Shown: positions 44,302 through 53,102 of the stretch, piece by piece
Numbering within the stretch: position 1 is the first letter of the stretch
How the letters are laid out: the number at the start of each line of letters is the position of its first letter
Assembly (NCBI RefSeq): GCF_024448985.1
Contig: NZ_JAMOII010000012.1
Span: 42,696-106,695, forward strand
Length of the DNA stretch: 64,000 nt
Reading direction: 5' to 3'
Source: Stutzerimonas stutzeri
GTDB lineage: Bacteria; Pseudomonadota; Gammaproteobacteria; Pseudomonadales; Pseudomonadaceae
Translations under genes and position numbers: made by a program
The notes under the pieces: model-generated
What the model was told of the DNA's origin: nothing
Databases searched by the model: none
What the model saw: only the letters and a program-made list of their open reading frames with translations

Positions 44302-45335
44302 AAGCGCAGCGCGGTGTCGCGCTGATTACCGTGCTGTTGGTCGTTGCCATCGTCACGGTGGTCTGCGCCGGCATGATTACCCGCCAGCAGCTGTCGATTC
44401 GCGGCACCGCCAACCAGGCGCAGGCGCGCCAGGCCTGGCATTACGGGCTGGGTGGCGAAGCGCTCGCGCAATCGATTTTGCGACGCGATTTGCGCGCCTC
44501 CAGCCCCAGCCCCAGCTCCGGCACCGGCACTGGAGTCGATAATGGCACCGAAAATGGAAATAGCACCGGACAGTCAGCCGTCGATCACTTGCTCGAACCC
44601 TGGGCTTTGCCGCAGCCGGCCTACGATCTCGACGAAGGCCAGGGCCAGGTGCAGATCCGTATCGAGGATCTGGCCGGGCGATTCAACCTCAACAGCCTGG
44701 TGCAGGAGCAACAGCACAATGCGGCAGCGCTGGCGCAGTTCCGCCGCCTGCTGCTGCGCCTACAGATCACCGAACCCTATGCCGAGCGGCTGCTGGACTG
44801 GCTCGACAGCGACCAGCAACCCAGCGGCGAGCTGGGTGCCGAGGACAACGCCTATCTGCTGCTCGATCCGCCCTACCGCACTGCCGGGAGTCGTATGGAG
44901 GACTTGTCCGAGCTGCGCTTGCTACTCGATATGCGCGACGAAGACTTCCAGCGGTTGGCGCCCTATGTCACCGCGCTGCCGGCCGACACCCCGTTGAACG
45001 TCAACACCGCCAGCGCAATGGTGCTGTCGAGCCTCGCCGACAGCCTTAGCCTGAGTGCCGCCGAGGCGCTGGTTCAGGTGCGGCAGGCTGGCGGGTTTCG
45101 TGATGTTGCGAGTTTCACGGCGCAACCGGCGCTTGGCGGTGTCCAACTTGAGGGCATCCGTCTGGCGGTGGCGAGTCAATACTTCCAGGCCACCAGCGAA
45201 GTGCGGCTGGCCGATCGGCGGATGGCCCTGGTGAGCCGTCTGCGGCGCGAGGAAAACGGCGATGTCCGCGTCCTTCAGCGCAACCTGGGGCAGCCGCCAC
45301 GACTGCCTCGTCAAACCAACGATGGAGAGCGATAG
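44298..45335 (+). CDS. gspK: Minor pseudopilin GspK (XcpX)
   Basis: Large minor pseudopilin that caps the pseudopilus tip, 345 residues. The prepilin signal is KAQRG before VALITVLLVVAIVTVV; as in other GspK proteins, residue +5 is not Glu. The alpha-domain contains a helix-hairpin-helix-like stretch LNVNTASAMVLSSLA. Unusual is a Ser/Pro/Gly/Thr/Asn-rich insertion at about residues 68-93 (SPSPSSGTGTGVDNGTENGN and on). Confidence 0.92.
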   Translation: MKAQRGVALITVLLVVAIVTVVCAGMITRQQLSIRGTANQAQARQAWHYGLGGEALAQSILRRDLRASSPSPSSGTGTGVDNGTENGNSTGQSAVDHLLEPWALPQPAYDLDEGQGQVQIRIEDLAGRFNLNSLVQEQQHNAAALAQFRRLLLRLQITEPYAERLLDWLDSDQQPSGELGAEDNAYLLLDPPYRTAGSRMEDLSELRLLLDMRDEDFQRLAPYVTALPADTPLNVNTASAMVLSSLADSLSLSAAEALVQVRQAGGFRDVASFTAQPALGGVQLEGIRLAVASQYFQATSEVRLADRRMALVSRLRREENGDVRVLQRNLGQPPRLPRQTNDGER

Positions 45336-45338
45336 CTG

Positions 45339-46481
45339 ATGGATTGCCTGTTTCTGCCGGCCGACTGCGGCGCCCGGCTCGCCACCGATACCCAGGTCTA
45401 CTGGTTACCGGGCGACGGCGAAGGCGGCTGGATGCCGCTCGCCCGATGCGCCGAGCAGACGCCCGCGGCGGTGACGCTGGTGCTGCCGGCCGAGGTCTGC
45501 AGCTATTTCGCGGTCAATCTGCCGACGCGCAAGGCACGCTGGATCAGCCAGGCGCTGGCCTATGCGGTCGAAGAGCTGCTGGCCGAGAACGTCGACGATC
45601 TGCACCTGACCCATGGCGACGCGCTGGAAGACGGCCGCCGGCGGGTCATCGCGATTCGTCGGCAGCTGCTGGCCGACTGGCTGGATGATCTGCGGGCGCT
45701 GGGGCTGACCATCGTCGCCATTCACGTCGATGCCGATCTGCTGCCCCGTGACGATACCCAACTGCTGTTCATCGGCGAGCGTGCGCTATTGGGCGGCGCG
45801 CCGGAGGCGAGGTTGGCATTCGAAAGCAGTCAGTGGCCGCATCTGGCGGCCCAATGCCCGGCACCTCGTCATGCGCATGGCAACCTTGCCGAAGCTCCCG
45901 AGCCGCTCGACGACTATATCCGCGTGGACGACCCCTACCGCTTCCTCGCCTCAGGCCGTGCCGCCGCGCTGAACCTGGCTCAAGGCGATTTCGCCATGCA
46001 GTCCGCGGGCAGCGGACTGGGGCAGTGGAAGCCGGCGCTGATCGTGCTCGCATTGGTGCTGGCGGTGCAGCTGATCTTCAACCTCGCGCAGGCCTGGTCG
46101 CTGGAAAGTCAGGCCGATCGTTACGCCGACGCCAGCCGCGCGCTTTACAGCGAGCTGTTTCCCGAGGATCGGCGCATCGTCAACCTGCGCGCGCAGTTCG
46201 ACGAACACATCGGTCAGAGCTCCGGCACCTCGGCCGAATTCATGCGCCTGCTCAACGAAGTGGCGCTGGTCATGGCCGAAGGCGTTCCGGTGTCGATCAG
46301 CCAGTTGGACTACAACCAGGCTCGCGGCGATCTGGCCCTGCAAGTCCGCGCCAGCGACTTCGCGGCGCTGGAGCAGCTGCGCCAACGCCTGGGTGAAACC
46401 GGTGAGCCTGTCCAGCTGGGTTCGGCCAGCCGCGATGGTGACGCCGTCAGTGCCCGCGTGGTGATAGGAGGTCGGGGATGA
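45339..46481 (+). CDS. gspL: Type II secretion protein GspL (XcpY)
   Basis: Inner membrane protein linking the GspE ATPase to the pseudopilus assembly, 380 residues. The cytoplasmic actin-like domain occupies about 1-220, one membrane helix lies at about 230-250 (PALIVLALVLAVQLIFNLA), and a periplasmic ferredoxin-like domain follows. Three bases after gspK; overlaps gspM by four bases. Confidence 0.92.
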   Translation: MDCLFLPADCGARLATDTQVYWLPGDGEGGWMPLARCAEQTPAAVTLVLPAEVCSYFAVNLPTRKARWISQALAYAVEELLAENVDDLHLTHGDALEDGRRRVIAIRRQLLADWLDDLRALGLTIVAIHVDADLLPRDDTQLLFIGERALLGGAPEARLAFESSQWPHLAAQCPAPRHAHGNLAEAPEPLDDYIRVDDPYRFLASGRAAALNLAQGDFAMQSAGSGLGQWKPALIVLALVLAVQLIFNLAQAWSLESQADRYADASRALYSELFPEDRRIVNLRAQFDEHIGQSSGTSAEFMRLLNEVALVMAEGVPVSISQLDYNQARGDLALQVRASDFAALEQLRQRLGETGEPVQLGSASRDGDAVSARVVIGGRG

Positions 46482-46990
46482 ACCTGAGACAACAGATGCA
46501 GGTGCGCCTGGCCGAGTCGCCCATGTGGTTGCGCTGGCAGCGCCTGCAACCGCGTGAACGCCTGTCGCTGACGCTGCTCGGCTCGTTCCTGCTGGTGGTG
46601 CTGTTCTACCTGCTGCTCTGGCAGCCGGCGCAACAGCGGGTGAGCGACGCTCGGGCGTATTTTCAACAGGAGCGTGATTTGCACGCCTACCTGGAACAGA
46701 ACACCGAACTGGCGCGGCAGATGTCGCGCAGCAACCCGGTCTCGCTGGCGCCCGAACAGCTGCAAGGGCTGGTCACCCAGAGCGCGCAGCAGAGCGGGCT
46801 GGTCATCGAGAGCTTCGACATCGGTAGCGACGGCAGCCTGCAAGTGAACTTGCCCGGCGCGTCCTACGCCAGCCTGCTGCGCTGGTTCGACGAGCTGCAG
46901 GCCGCAGGTGCGGGGCTGGTAGAGGTCAGTATCAGCCAGGTCGGCGATGGACTGGTGGATGCGCGGGCAAGTTTCCGCGCCAACGGCTAG
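46478..46990 (+). CDS. gspM: Type II secretion protein GspM (XcpZ)
   Basis: Inner membrane partner of GspL, 170 residues: a cytoplasmic N-terminus, one helix (about 28-48, LTLLGSFLLVVLFYLLLW) and a periplasmic ferredoxin-like domain. Last gene of the gspE-M operon; no gspN or gspO (prepilin peptidase) follows. Confidence 0.9.
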   Translation: MNLRQQMQVRLAESPMWLRWQRLQPRERLSLTLLGSFLLVVLFYLLLWQPAQQRVSDARAYFQQERDLHAYLEQNTELARQMSRSNPVSLAPEQLQGLVTQSAQQSGLVIESFDIGSDGSLQVNLPGASYASLLRWFDELQAAGAGLVEVSISQVGDGLVDARASFRANG

Positions 46991-47000
46991 CGGGTTGTTT

Positions 47001-47070
47001 GGCTATTTTTATCCAAATAGCCGGCTGGCTTCTGTAAGAGCCAGCTTTTCGCGAGCAAGCTCGCTCCTAC
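47001..47070 (+). terminator. Hairpin and REP downstream of gspM
   Basis: GGCTATTT (47001-47008) / AAATAGCC (47015-47022) is an eight-base perfect stem directly after the type II secretion operon; it lacks a following T run. It is followed by the common Pseudomonas repeat GCGAGCAAGCTCGCTCCTAC at 47051-47070. One of these probably ends the gsp transcript. Confidence 0.5.
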
Positions 47071-47173
47071 GAAAAGCGCCTGGTGCAACTCGGCGTGCCG
47101 CTAAATTAACCAAACAGGCCATGGCATGCAGCAGGGCAGCGCCGTGGCTGGCGCTGCCTTAGTGTTCGGGTGG

Positions 47174-48577
47174 TCAGTGCGGCGACTGGAACTGCATCGC
47201 CAGGGCGCGCAGGGCGGCCTCGGCGTCCAGCACCTTGTTCACTACATCGTTGGCCTTTTCGCGGCTGAGGCCGAGGCGATCGAACAGCTCCTGCGGGATT
47301 TCGCTATAGGCGCCGGAGCCGATACCACGATTGCGCAGCAGGCGTATCGCCAGGCAGACCAGATTGGCATGGGCGGCATGCTCGCCCTGGTAATGCGGAT
47401 CGTGCTGGAAGCGCAGCGCGGTGGACAACTCGTCCGGCATGCCCCAGTAACGCATCAGCCAGGCGCCGATCTGCTCGCGGGTGATGCCCAGCAGATGCTT
47501 TTCGATGACGCTGTGGCTCAGGTGCGGATTGACCTCCAGATGCCGGCAGATTAGCGAGAAATGCGGCGGAAAGACATGCGCCAGCACCAGATAGCCGAAG
47601 TTGTGCAGCAACCCGGCCAGATAGCTGATACCCGCTTCCGGTCGCTGGACGCGGGGAATGGCGCGGTTCAGGCCTTCGATCACCGCGGCGGTGTAGATCG
47701 CCTGTTGCCAGTAGGGTGTCGCCTGTTGCGGCTGATCCTTGGGCAGGCTCAGCGTCTTGCCTAGCGCGAGGCCCAGCGCCAGGTTGATCACCAGATCGAA
47801 GCCGAGCACCCGCACGATGGCATCTTCGACCGAACGGATCTTGCCGGGCGCGGCGTAATAAGGCGAAGCGGCCCAGCTGACCACCTGCGCGGCCAGCGCC
47901 GGATCGGTCTCGACCACGCCGGTGATGTCATCCACTGTGGCGTCGGGGTTGACGCGCAGCTTGATGATCTTTTGCGCCGTCTGCGCCAGGGGCGGAATTT
48001 CGATGGTTTCTTCCAGACGTTTCTGAATGCGCCGCGCGGTAAAGCTCTGCACCGCCTGGGTGATTTCGGCGCTGTCCTGTTCGGGACGGTCCAGATTGGG
48101 CTGAATCTCGCTCAGCGGCACGGCGAACCGGCCCGCGCTGGCCTTGCTGAGCAACTGCTTGAAGTCGCCGCTCGACAACGCCAAAAGCAACCCCGGTTGC
48201 CCGGATTCGACCAACAGCTCCGGCTGTTGCAGCAGGCGTTCCTCATACAGGCAGGGCGAACTGGTCAGCGGCGGCAGGCCGGGCAGCACCTGAAGGTCGT
48301 GCTTGGACAGCATGCGCGTCAGACGATCGGGCTTGACCGCGACCAACTGGCGCCCGGTCAGCTCCACCAGACGCGGCAGGTCGAGCATGTGATCGCGAGG
48401 ATAAAGCACCAGCAACGCGCCGATGGCGTCGTCGACCAGCACAGCCTGCACGCGCCGGGCCGGGTCCAGATCCGGGCGATCCTCACAGGTGCGGTAAGAC
48501 AACGCCAGTTTGTCGAGAAGCTGGACGATCATTGGCGGAAGCGAGATTGGTGTTTTTGTGTCGACAGCCGAGTTCAT
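47174..48577 (-). CDS. Aminoacyl-tRNA deacylase-like and HDOD domain protein
   Basis: A 467-residue two-domain protein. Residues 1 to about 150 resemble the YbaK/prolyl-tRNA-editing fold (RRVQAVLVDDAIGALLVLYP, then LVELTGRQLVAVKPDRL). Residues about 190-400 form an HDOD domain (IPPLAQTAQKIIKLRVNP, ITGVVETDPALAAQVV, GLLHNFGYLVLAHVFP, HAAHANLVCLA). HDOD proteins lack HD-type catalytic residues and act in signalling. No output domain is visible. The ATG at 48577 is preferred over a TTG at 48583. It follows recG on the same strand across a long palindrome. Confidence 0.85.
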   Translation of the reverse strand: MNSAVDTKTPISLPPMIVQLLDKLALSYRTCEDRPDLDPARRVQAVLVDDAIGALLVLYPRDHMLDLPRLVELTGRQLVAVKPDRLTRMLSKHDLQVLPGLPPLTSSPCLYEERLLQQPELLVESGQPGLLLALSSGDFKQLLSKASAGRFAVPLSEIQPNLDRPEQDSAEITQAVQSFTARRIQKRLEETIEIPPLAQTAQKIIKLRVNPDATVDDITGVVETDPALAAQVVSWAASPYYAAPGKIRSVEDAIVRVLGFDLVINLALGLALGKTLSLPKDQPQQATPYWQQAIYTAAVIEGLNRAIPRVQRPEAGISYLAGLLHNFGYLVLAHVFPPHFSLICRHLEVNPHLSHSVIEKHLLGITREQIGAWLMRYWGMPDELSTALRFQHDPHYQGEHAAHANLVCLAIRLLRNRGIGSGAYSEIPQELFDRLGLSREKANDVVNKVLDAEAALRALAMQFQSPH

Positions 48578-48631
48578 GAGCAAGTGATCCGTCTTATTCC
48601 ATGCGGCGCAAGTATAGCCCTTGGGTTTGAG

Positions 48632-48672
48632 GGTCTGTTCCCGTTTCGTCGCGTACGAAACGGGAACAGACC
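48632..48672. terminator. 18-base perfect hairpin between recG and the HDOD gene
   Basis: GGTCTGTTCCCGTTTCGT (48632-48649) and its exact complement (48655-48672) are separated by a five-base loop. It lies 31 bases after the recG stop and 55 bases before the HDOD start, both on the minus strand. There is no T run, so it may be a terminator, an mRNA-stabilising structure or a protein-binding site. Confidence 0.5.
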
Positions 48673-48703
48673 TTAATGCGGTTTGGGTTTTACCGACGAG
48701 CGT

Positions 48704-50776
48704 TCAGACCTGCCCGTACTGCTGCCCATGACGCAGCCAGCGCTCCAGCAGTGGGCTGACGTGCTGCGGCCAGCGGGCCAGCAGCGCCTGGGCGGCGTCA
48801 CGTACGGAGGGCAATAGATCGGCGTCGCGCATAAGGTCGGCGACCTTGAATTGCAGCAGGCCGGTCTGGCGGGTGCCGAGCATTTCGCCGGGGCCACGCA
48901 GTTCCAGGTCCTTCTCGGCGATGACGAAGCCGTCGTTGGTGTCGCGCATGATCGCCAGGCGCTGGCGACCGATCTGCGACAGCGGCGGGTGATAGAGCAG
49001 CACGCAATGGCTGGCCGCGCTGCCGCGGCCGACCCGTCCGCGCAGCTGGTGCAGCTGAGCCAGGCCCAGGCGCTCGGCGTTCTCGATGATCATCAGGCTG
49101 GCGTTGGGTACGTCGACACCGACTTCGATCACCGTGGTGGCGACCAGCAGTTGCAGCCGGCCTTCCTTGAACTCCAGCATCACCGCGGCCTTTTCCGCCG
49201 GCTTCATGCGGCCGTGGATCAGGCCGACGTTGAGCCCGCCGAGCGCTGCCGAGAGGTCTTCGAAGGTGGTTTCGGCGGCCTGGCAGGTGAGCTCCTCGGA
49301 TTCCTCGATCAGGGTGCAGACCCAGTAGGCCTGGCGCCCTTCATTGCAGGCCGCGCGCACCCGCTCGATGACTTCCAGGCGGCGGCTGTCGGCGATCACC
49401 AGGGTGTTGACCGGCGTACGCCCCGGCGGCAGCTCGTCGAGGATCGAGGTGTCGAGGTCCGCATAGGCACTCATCGCCAGGGTGCGCGGGATCGGCGTGG
49501 CGGTCATGATCAGCTGATGCGGGCAGAGCCGGCCGTCGATGCCTTTCTGCCGTAGCGCCAGCCGTTGCTGCACGCCGAAGCGGTGCTGTTCGTCGATGAT
49601 CACCAGTGCCAGGCGCTTGAACACGACTTCGTCCTGGAACAGCGCGTGGGTGCCGACCACCATCGGGCAGCCGCTGGCGATCTGTTCCAATGCAGCAGCG
49701 CGGGCCTTGCCCTTGAGCTTGCCGGCCAGCCAGGCGACGTCGATGCCCAGTGGTTCGAGCCATTTGCAGAAGGTGATGAAATGCTGCTCGGCGAGAATTT
49801 CCGTGGGCGCCATCAACGCCACCTGGTAGCCGGCTTCCAGCGCCTGCAATGCGGCCAGCGCGGCGACCACCGTCTTGCCTGCGCCGACATCGCCCTGCAC
49901 CAGACGCAGCATGGGCTCGTCCTGGGACAGGTCATAGGCGATCTCGGCGCCGACCCGCTGTTGCGCGCCGGTGGGCTGAAAGCCGAGATTCTGCAGATAG
50001 CGCTGCGGCAAGCTGCGGGCGACCGGTAGTTGCGGCGCCTGCTGGGCGCGCACGCTTTCGCGCAGGCGCTGCAGCGACAGCTGGTGGGTCAGCAGTTCCT
50101 CGAAGGCCAGGCGATGCTGGGCCCAATGGCGGCCCTCGGCGAGTTCTTCCAGATCGGCATCCGGTGGCGGTCGATGCAGGTAACGGATGGCCTGGTCCAG
50201 CGGGGCCAATCGGTAGTCACGTGACAATTCTTCAGGCAGCCAATCCGGCAGGCTGTGCGGGCCGAGGCGGGTGAGCGCCTGTTCGCTGAGGCTGCGCAGA
50301 CGCTGCTGGGTCAGGCCTTCGGTGGTCGGGTAAATGGGCGTCAGGGTTTGCTCGACCGGCGCTGGTTCGCTGGTCAAAGCGCGGTATTCGGGATGGTAGA
50401 TTTCCAGCCCCGAGGCACCCGGTCGCGCCTCGCCGTAGCAGCGCAGCTGGGTGCCGCGCTTCATGGCTTCCTTCTGGGCATTGCTGAAGTGGTAGAAGCG
50501 CAGGCTCAGCGTGCCGCTGCCGTCCTGCAGGCGCACCAGCAGGCTGCGCCGGCGGCCCATGACGATGTCGGCGCCGGTCACCACGCCTTCGATCACGGCA
50601 TCCTGGCCGGGGCGCAGCGCGCCGATAGGCACCACGCGGGTGCGGTCCTGATAGCGCAGCGGCAGATGGAACAGCACATCCTGCAAGGTTTCCAGGCCGA
50701 CTTTGGCGAGCTTCTCGGCCAGCGCCGCGCCGACGCCCTTGAGTGCGGTGACCGGGACCGCCGCGAGCTCGCTCAT
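48704..50776 (-). CDS. recG: ATP-dependent DNA helicase RecG
   Basis: Branch-migration helicase that remodels stalled forks and Holliday junctions. It has 690 residues, the usual length. The N-terminal wedge/OB domain is followed by a superfamily 2 helicase core with Walker A GDVGAGKT, IIDEQHRFG (DExH box as DEQH), TATPIPRTLA and the C-terminal QLRGRVGRG. The ATG at 50776 starts MSELAAVPVTALKGVG, matching the family. It lies downstream of oxyR, an arrangement also known in other pseudomonads. Confidence 0.96.
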   Translation of the reverse strand: MSELAAVPVTALKGVGAALAEKLAKVGLETLQDVLFHLPLRYQDRTRVVPIGALRPGQDAVIEGVVTGADIVMGRRRSLLVRLQDGSGTLSLRFYHFSNAQKEAMKRGTQLRCYGEARPGASGLEIYHPEYRALTSEPAPVEQTLTPIYPTTEGLTQQRLRSLSEQALTRLGPHSLPDWLPEELSRDYRLAPLDQAIRYLHRPPPDADLEELAEGRHWAQHRLAFEELLTHQLSLQRLRESVRAQQAPQLPVARSLPQRYLQNLGFQPTGAQQRVGAEIAYDLSQDEPMLRLVQGDVGAGKTVVAALAALQALEAGYQVALMAPTEILAEQHFITFCKWLEPLGIDVAWLAGKLKGKARAAALEQIASGCPMVVGTHALFQDEVVFKRLALVIIDEQHRFGVQQRLALRQKGIDGRLCPHQLIMTATPIPRTLAMSAYADLDTSILDELPPGRTPVNTLVIADSRRLEVIERVRAACNEGRQAYWVCTLIEESEELTCQAAETTFEDLSAALGGLNVGLIHGRMKPAEKAAVMLEFKEGRLQLLVATTVIEVGVDVPNASLMIIENAERLGLAQLHQLRGRVGRGSAASHCVLLYHPPLSQIGRQRLAIMRDTNDGFVIAEKDLELRGPGEMLGTRQTGLLQFKVADLMRDADLLPSVRDAAQALLARWPQHVSPLLERWLRHGQQYGQV

Positions 50777-50807
50777 GGATGCAGTCTTTCGCGACCGGAG
50801 GCTTGGC

Positions 50808-50953
50808 TAACAGACCGCTGAAAAACTACCTGCGTTGGCAATACTGCGTTAAAAACAGGCTCGGAATGCTCATTTAGAGCACCTAAACTCCGCTTCCTCG
50901 CCTGTTTTTGCCTTGTCTTGCCTGCCTCGCCTACGTTTTTCAACGGCCTGTTA
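50808..50953. repeat. Composite inverted repeat between oxyR and recG
   Basis: About 146 bases with nested symmetry. Outer arms are at 50808-50826 (TAACAGACCGCTGAAAAAC) and 50935-50953 (complementary with two mismatches). Inner arms AAAAACAGGC (50851-50860) and GCCTGTTTTT (50900-50909) are perfect, and the centre is TGCTC-ATTTA-GAGCA (50867-50881). It is a dispersed Pseudomonas-type element. Its right outer arm overlaps the last codons and the stop of oxyR. Confidence 0.75.
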
Positions 50954-51845
50954 CCGAGCACAGGCGGATGGAGTCGGCCAGCACCTCGATGGCCCGCGGG
51001 CGCGGGAAACTGGCGCGCCAGGCGATCGCCACGGTGCGGAAGGGCACCGGCGGCGTCAGCGGCCGGATATCCAGCACGCCGGCCGAATAATGATGGCTGT
51101 CGACCGCCGACAACGGCAGGATCGACACGCCCAGGCCCGAGGCAACCATATGACGGATGGTTTCCAGTGAGGAGGATTCCACCGTGGTGTGGGTCGGCGC
51201 CTCGCCCTTGCGGGTGGTCGGGCAAGCTTCGAGCACCTGATCGCGGAAGCAGTGACCCTCGCCGAGCAGCAGCAGGCTCTTGTCGTTGAGCATCTCGGCG
51301 TCGATGGTTTCTTTCTTCGTCCACGAATGGTTTGCCGGCATCAATACGTAGAACGGCTCGTCGTAGAGCGGCAGTGTCAGTACGTCGGCTTCCTGGAACG
51401 GCAGTGCGATGATGATCGCGTCTAGTTCGCCGGTGCGCAGCTTGTCGCGCAGCACGTGGGTGAAGTTTTCCTCGATGTACAGCGGCATGTCCGGCGCCAC
51501 GCGGTGCAGCTGTGGAATCAGGTGCGGGAACATGTAGGGGCCGACGGTATAGATGGCGCCGACCTTGAGCGGCGCGGCCAGCTGGTTCTTGCCCGCCTGA
51601 GCCAGCTCGCGAATACTCTGTGCCTGCTCGAGGACCTTCTGCGCCTGGGTCACGATGCCTTCGCCAACCGGGGTCAGGCGTACCGCGCTCTTGGTTCGCT
51701 CGAAGATCAGCACGCCGAGTTCGTCCTCCAGCTTCTTCACCCCCACCGAGAGGGTGGGCTGGCTGACGTGGCAGCGTTCGGCGGCGCGGCCGAAGTGTGA
51801 TTCCTGGGCGAGCGTGACGATATAGCGCAGTTCGGTCAGTGTCAT
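50940..51845 (-). CDS. oxyR: Hydrogen peroxide-sensing regulator OxyR
   Basis: LysR-type regulator activated by H2O2 through a disulfide. It has 301 residues: an N-terminal winged helix (about 1-60, HFGRAAERCHVSQPTLS) and a sensor domain with the redox pair Cys199 and Cys208 in GHCFRDQVLEAC, exactly at the E. coli positions. The last few codons lie inside a repeat element (50935-50953) that supplies the TGA, so the extreme C-terminus may differ from relatives. Divergent from the SDR gene at 52026 across 180 bases, which should hold its promoter. Confidence 0.95.
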   Translation of the reverse strand: MTLTELRYIVTLAQESHFGRAAERCHVSQPTLSVGVKKLEDELGVLIFERTKSAVRLTPVGEGIVTQAQKVLEQAQSIRELAQAGKNQLAAPLKVGAIYTVGPYMFPHLIPQLHRVAPDMPLYIEENFTHVLRDKLRTGELDAIIIALPFQEADVLTLPLYDEPFYVLMPANHSWTKKETIDAEMLNDKSLLLLGEGHCFRDQVLEACPTTRKGEAPTHTTVESSSLETIRHMVASGLGVSILPLSAVDSHHYSAGVLDIRPLTPPVPFRTVAIAWRASFPRPRAIEVLADSIRLCSVTGR

Positions 51846-52025
51846 AGCGTGTTTCCATCAGAGTGCCGGCTAGCATAGCCTTTGCTCGTGTTCGAACCAA
51901 CTGGCCATGCGCCGTTCCGTGCAAGCTGATCAGCGGCGCTGATCAGTGCAAAGCGTGCGGACGGCGGTACACTGCGATAACGCGGACCGATTGGCTGGTC
52001 CGCAACGGTTAAGGAGTAACCGACC

Positions 52026-52886
52026 ATGGCAAATCGTCCTTCGGTCATGATCGCCGGCTGCGGTGATATTGGCGTGCGTCTTGGGCTGCAACTGAGCCGA
52101 GCGGGCTGGACGGTCTACGGCCTGCGCCGCCAGGCCGCGAGCCTGCCGGTGCCGATCCTGCCGGTCAAAGGCGATCTGGCCGCCGTCGAGGTTCCGCGCA
52201 GCTGGCCCAACGGCCCTTTGGACTATCTGGTCTACGCCGCAGCCGCGAGCCAGCATGACGAAGCGGGCTACCGCGCCGTCTACGTAGAGGGGTTGCGCAA
52301 CGCGCTCGGCTGGCTGCAGCAGCGCGGCCAGCGGCCCAAGCGATTGATCTTCCTCTCCAGCACCGGCGTTTACGCGCAGAACCAGGGAGAGTGGATCGAC
52401 GAATCCTCACCAACGGAACCCATCGGCTATACCGGCCAGGTGATGCTCGAAGCCGAGCAGTTGGCGCTGAGCAGCGGCATCCCGACCACGCTGGTGCGCA
52501 TGGCCGGGCTTTACGATCCGGCCCGCCCCTGGATGCAGAATCAGGTCCGCGCCGGCTTGCGTGTCGATCGCGACCCGCCGCAGTACAGCAATCGCATTCA
52601 TCGCGACGACGCCGCCGCGCTTTTGGCCTGCCTGCTACAGACCGATCAGAGCGGAGGCGAGCTGCAGGACTGTTATCTGGGCGTTGACGACGACCCGGCG
52701 CCACTGCATGAAGTCATCGACTGGCTACGCGAGCGACTTGGCGTGACCCATTGGGCCGAGCAAACGATGACGCGCCGGGCCGGCAGCAAGCGTTGCAGTA
52801 ATGCCCGCGCCCGCGCGCTGGGCTGGACGCCGCAGTATTCAAGCTATCGCAACGGCTACGCCGGCGTCCGTCCCGGCAAGGGTTGA
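52026..52886 (+). CDS. SDR-family NAD(P)-binding protein (YeeZ-like epimerase)
   Basis: A 286-residue extended short-chain dehydrogenase/epimerase-like protein. The Rossmann glycine motif is IAGCGDIGVRLG (about residues 9-20), the catalytic Ser is in FLSSTGVYA, and the usual YxxxK is altered to a Tyr in GYTGQVMLEAE, where the Lys position is Met or nearby. This pattern is seen in the YeeZ/atypical SDR group, which may bind cofactor without classical catalysis. Substrate unknown. Divergent from oxyR. Confidence 0.85.
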   Translation: MANRPSVMIAGCGDIGVRLGLQLSRAGWTVYGLRRQAASLPVPILPVKGDLAAVEVPRSWPNGPLDYLVYAAAASQHDEAGYRAVYVEGLRNALGWLQQRGQRPKRLIFLSSTGVYAQNQGEWIDESSPTEPIGYTGQVMLEAEQLALSSGIPTTLVRMAGLYDPARPWMQNQVRAGLRVDRDPPQYSNRIHRDDAAALLACLLQTDQSGGELQDCYLGVDDDPAPLHEVIDWLRERLGVTHWAEQTMTRRAGSKRCSNARARALGWTPQYSSYRNGYAGVRPGKG

Positions 52887-53102
52887 GCCACTGCCAAGAC
52901 GACAGCCCGTCGGCGTTTTGGCCATTATTGCGACATTCAGGCAACTCTGCCGGCGCGGTGCTTACTAAAAATCTGTTAGCACGCACGCCGCGCGCCTGCC
53001 ATTTGGCGGCAGTCGGGTCAGGAGCAGGTGCCGCCCCAGCGGCGATCAATCAGGAAGAACCACCACGGCGGCGTTTTCGAACACCGAACCAGGAGATTTT
53101 TC

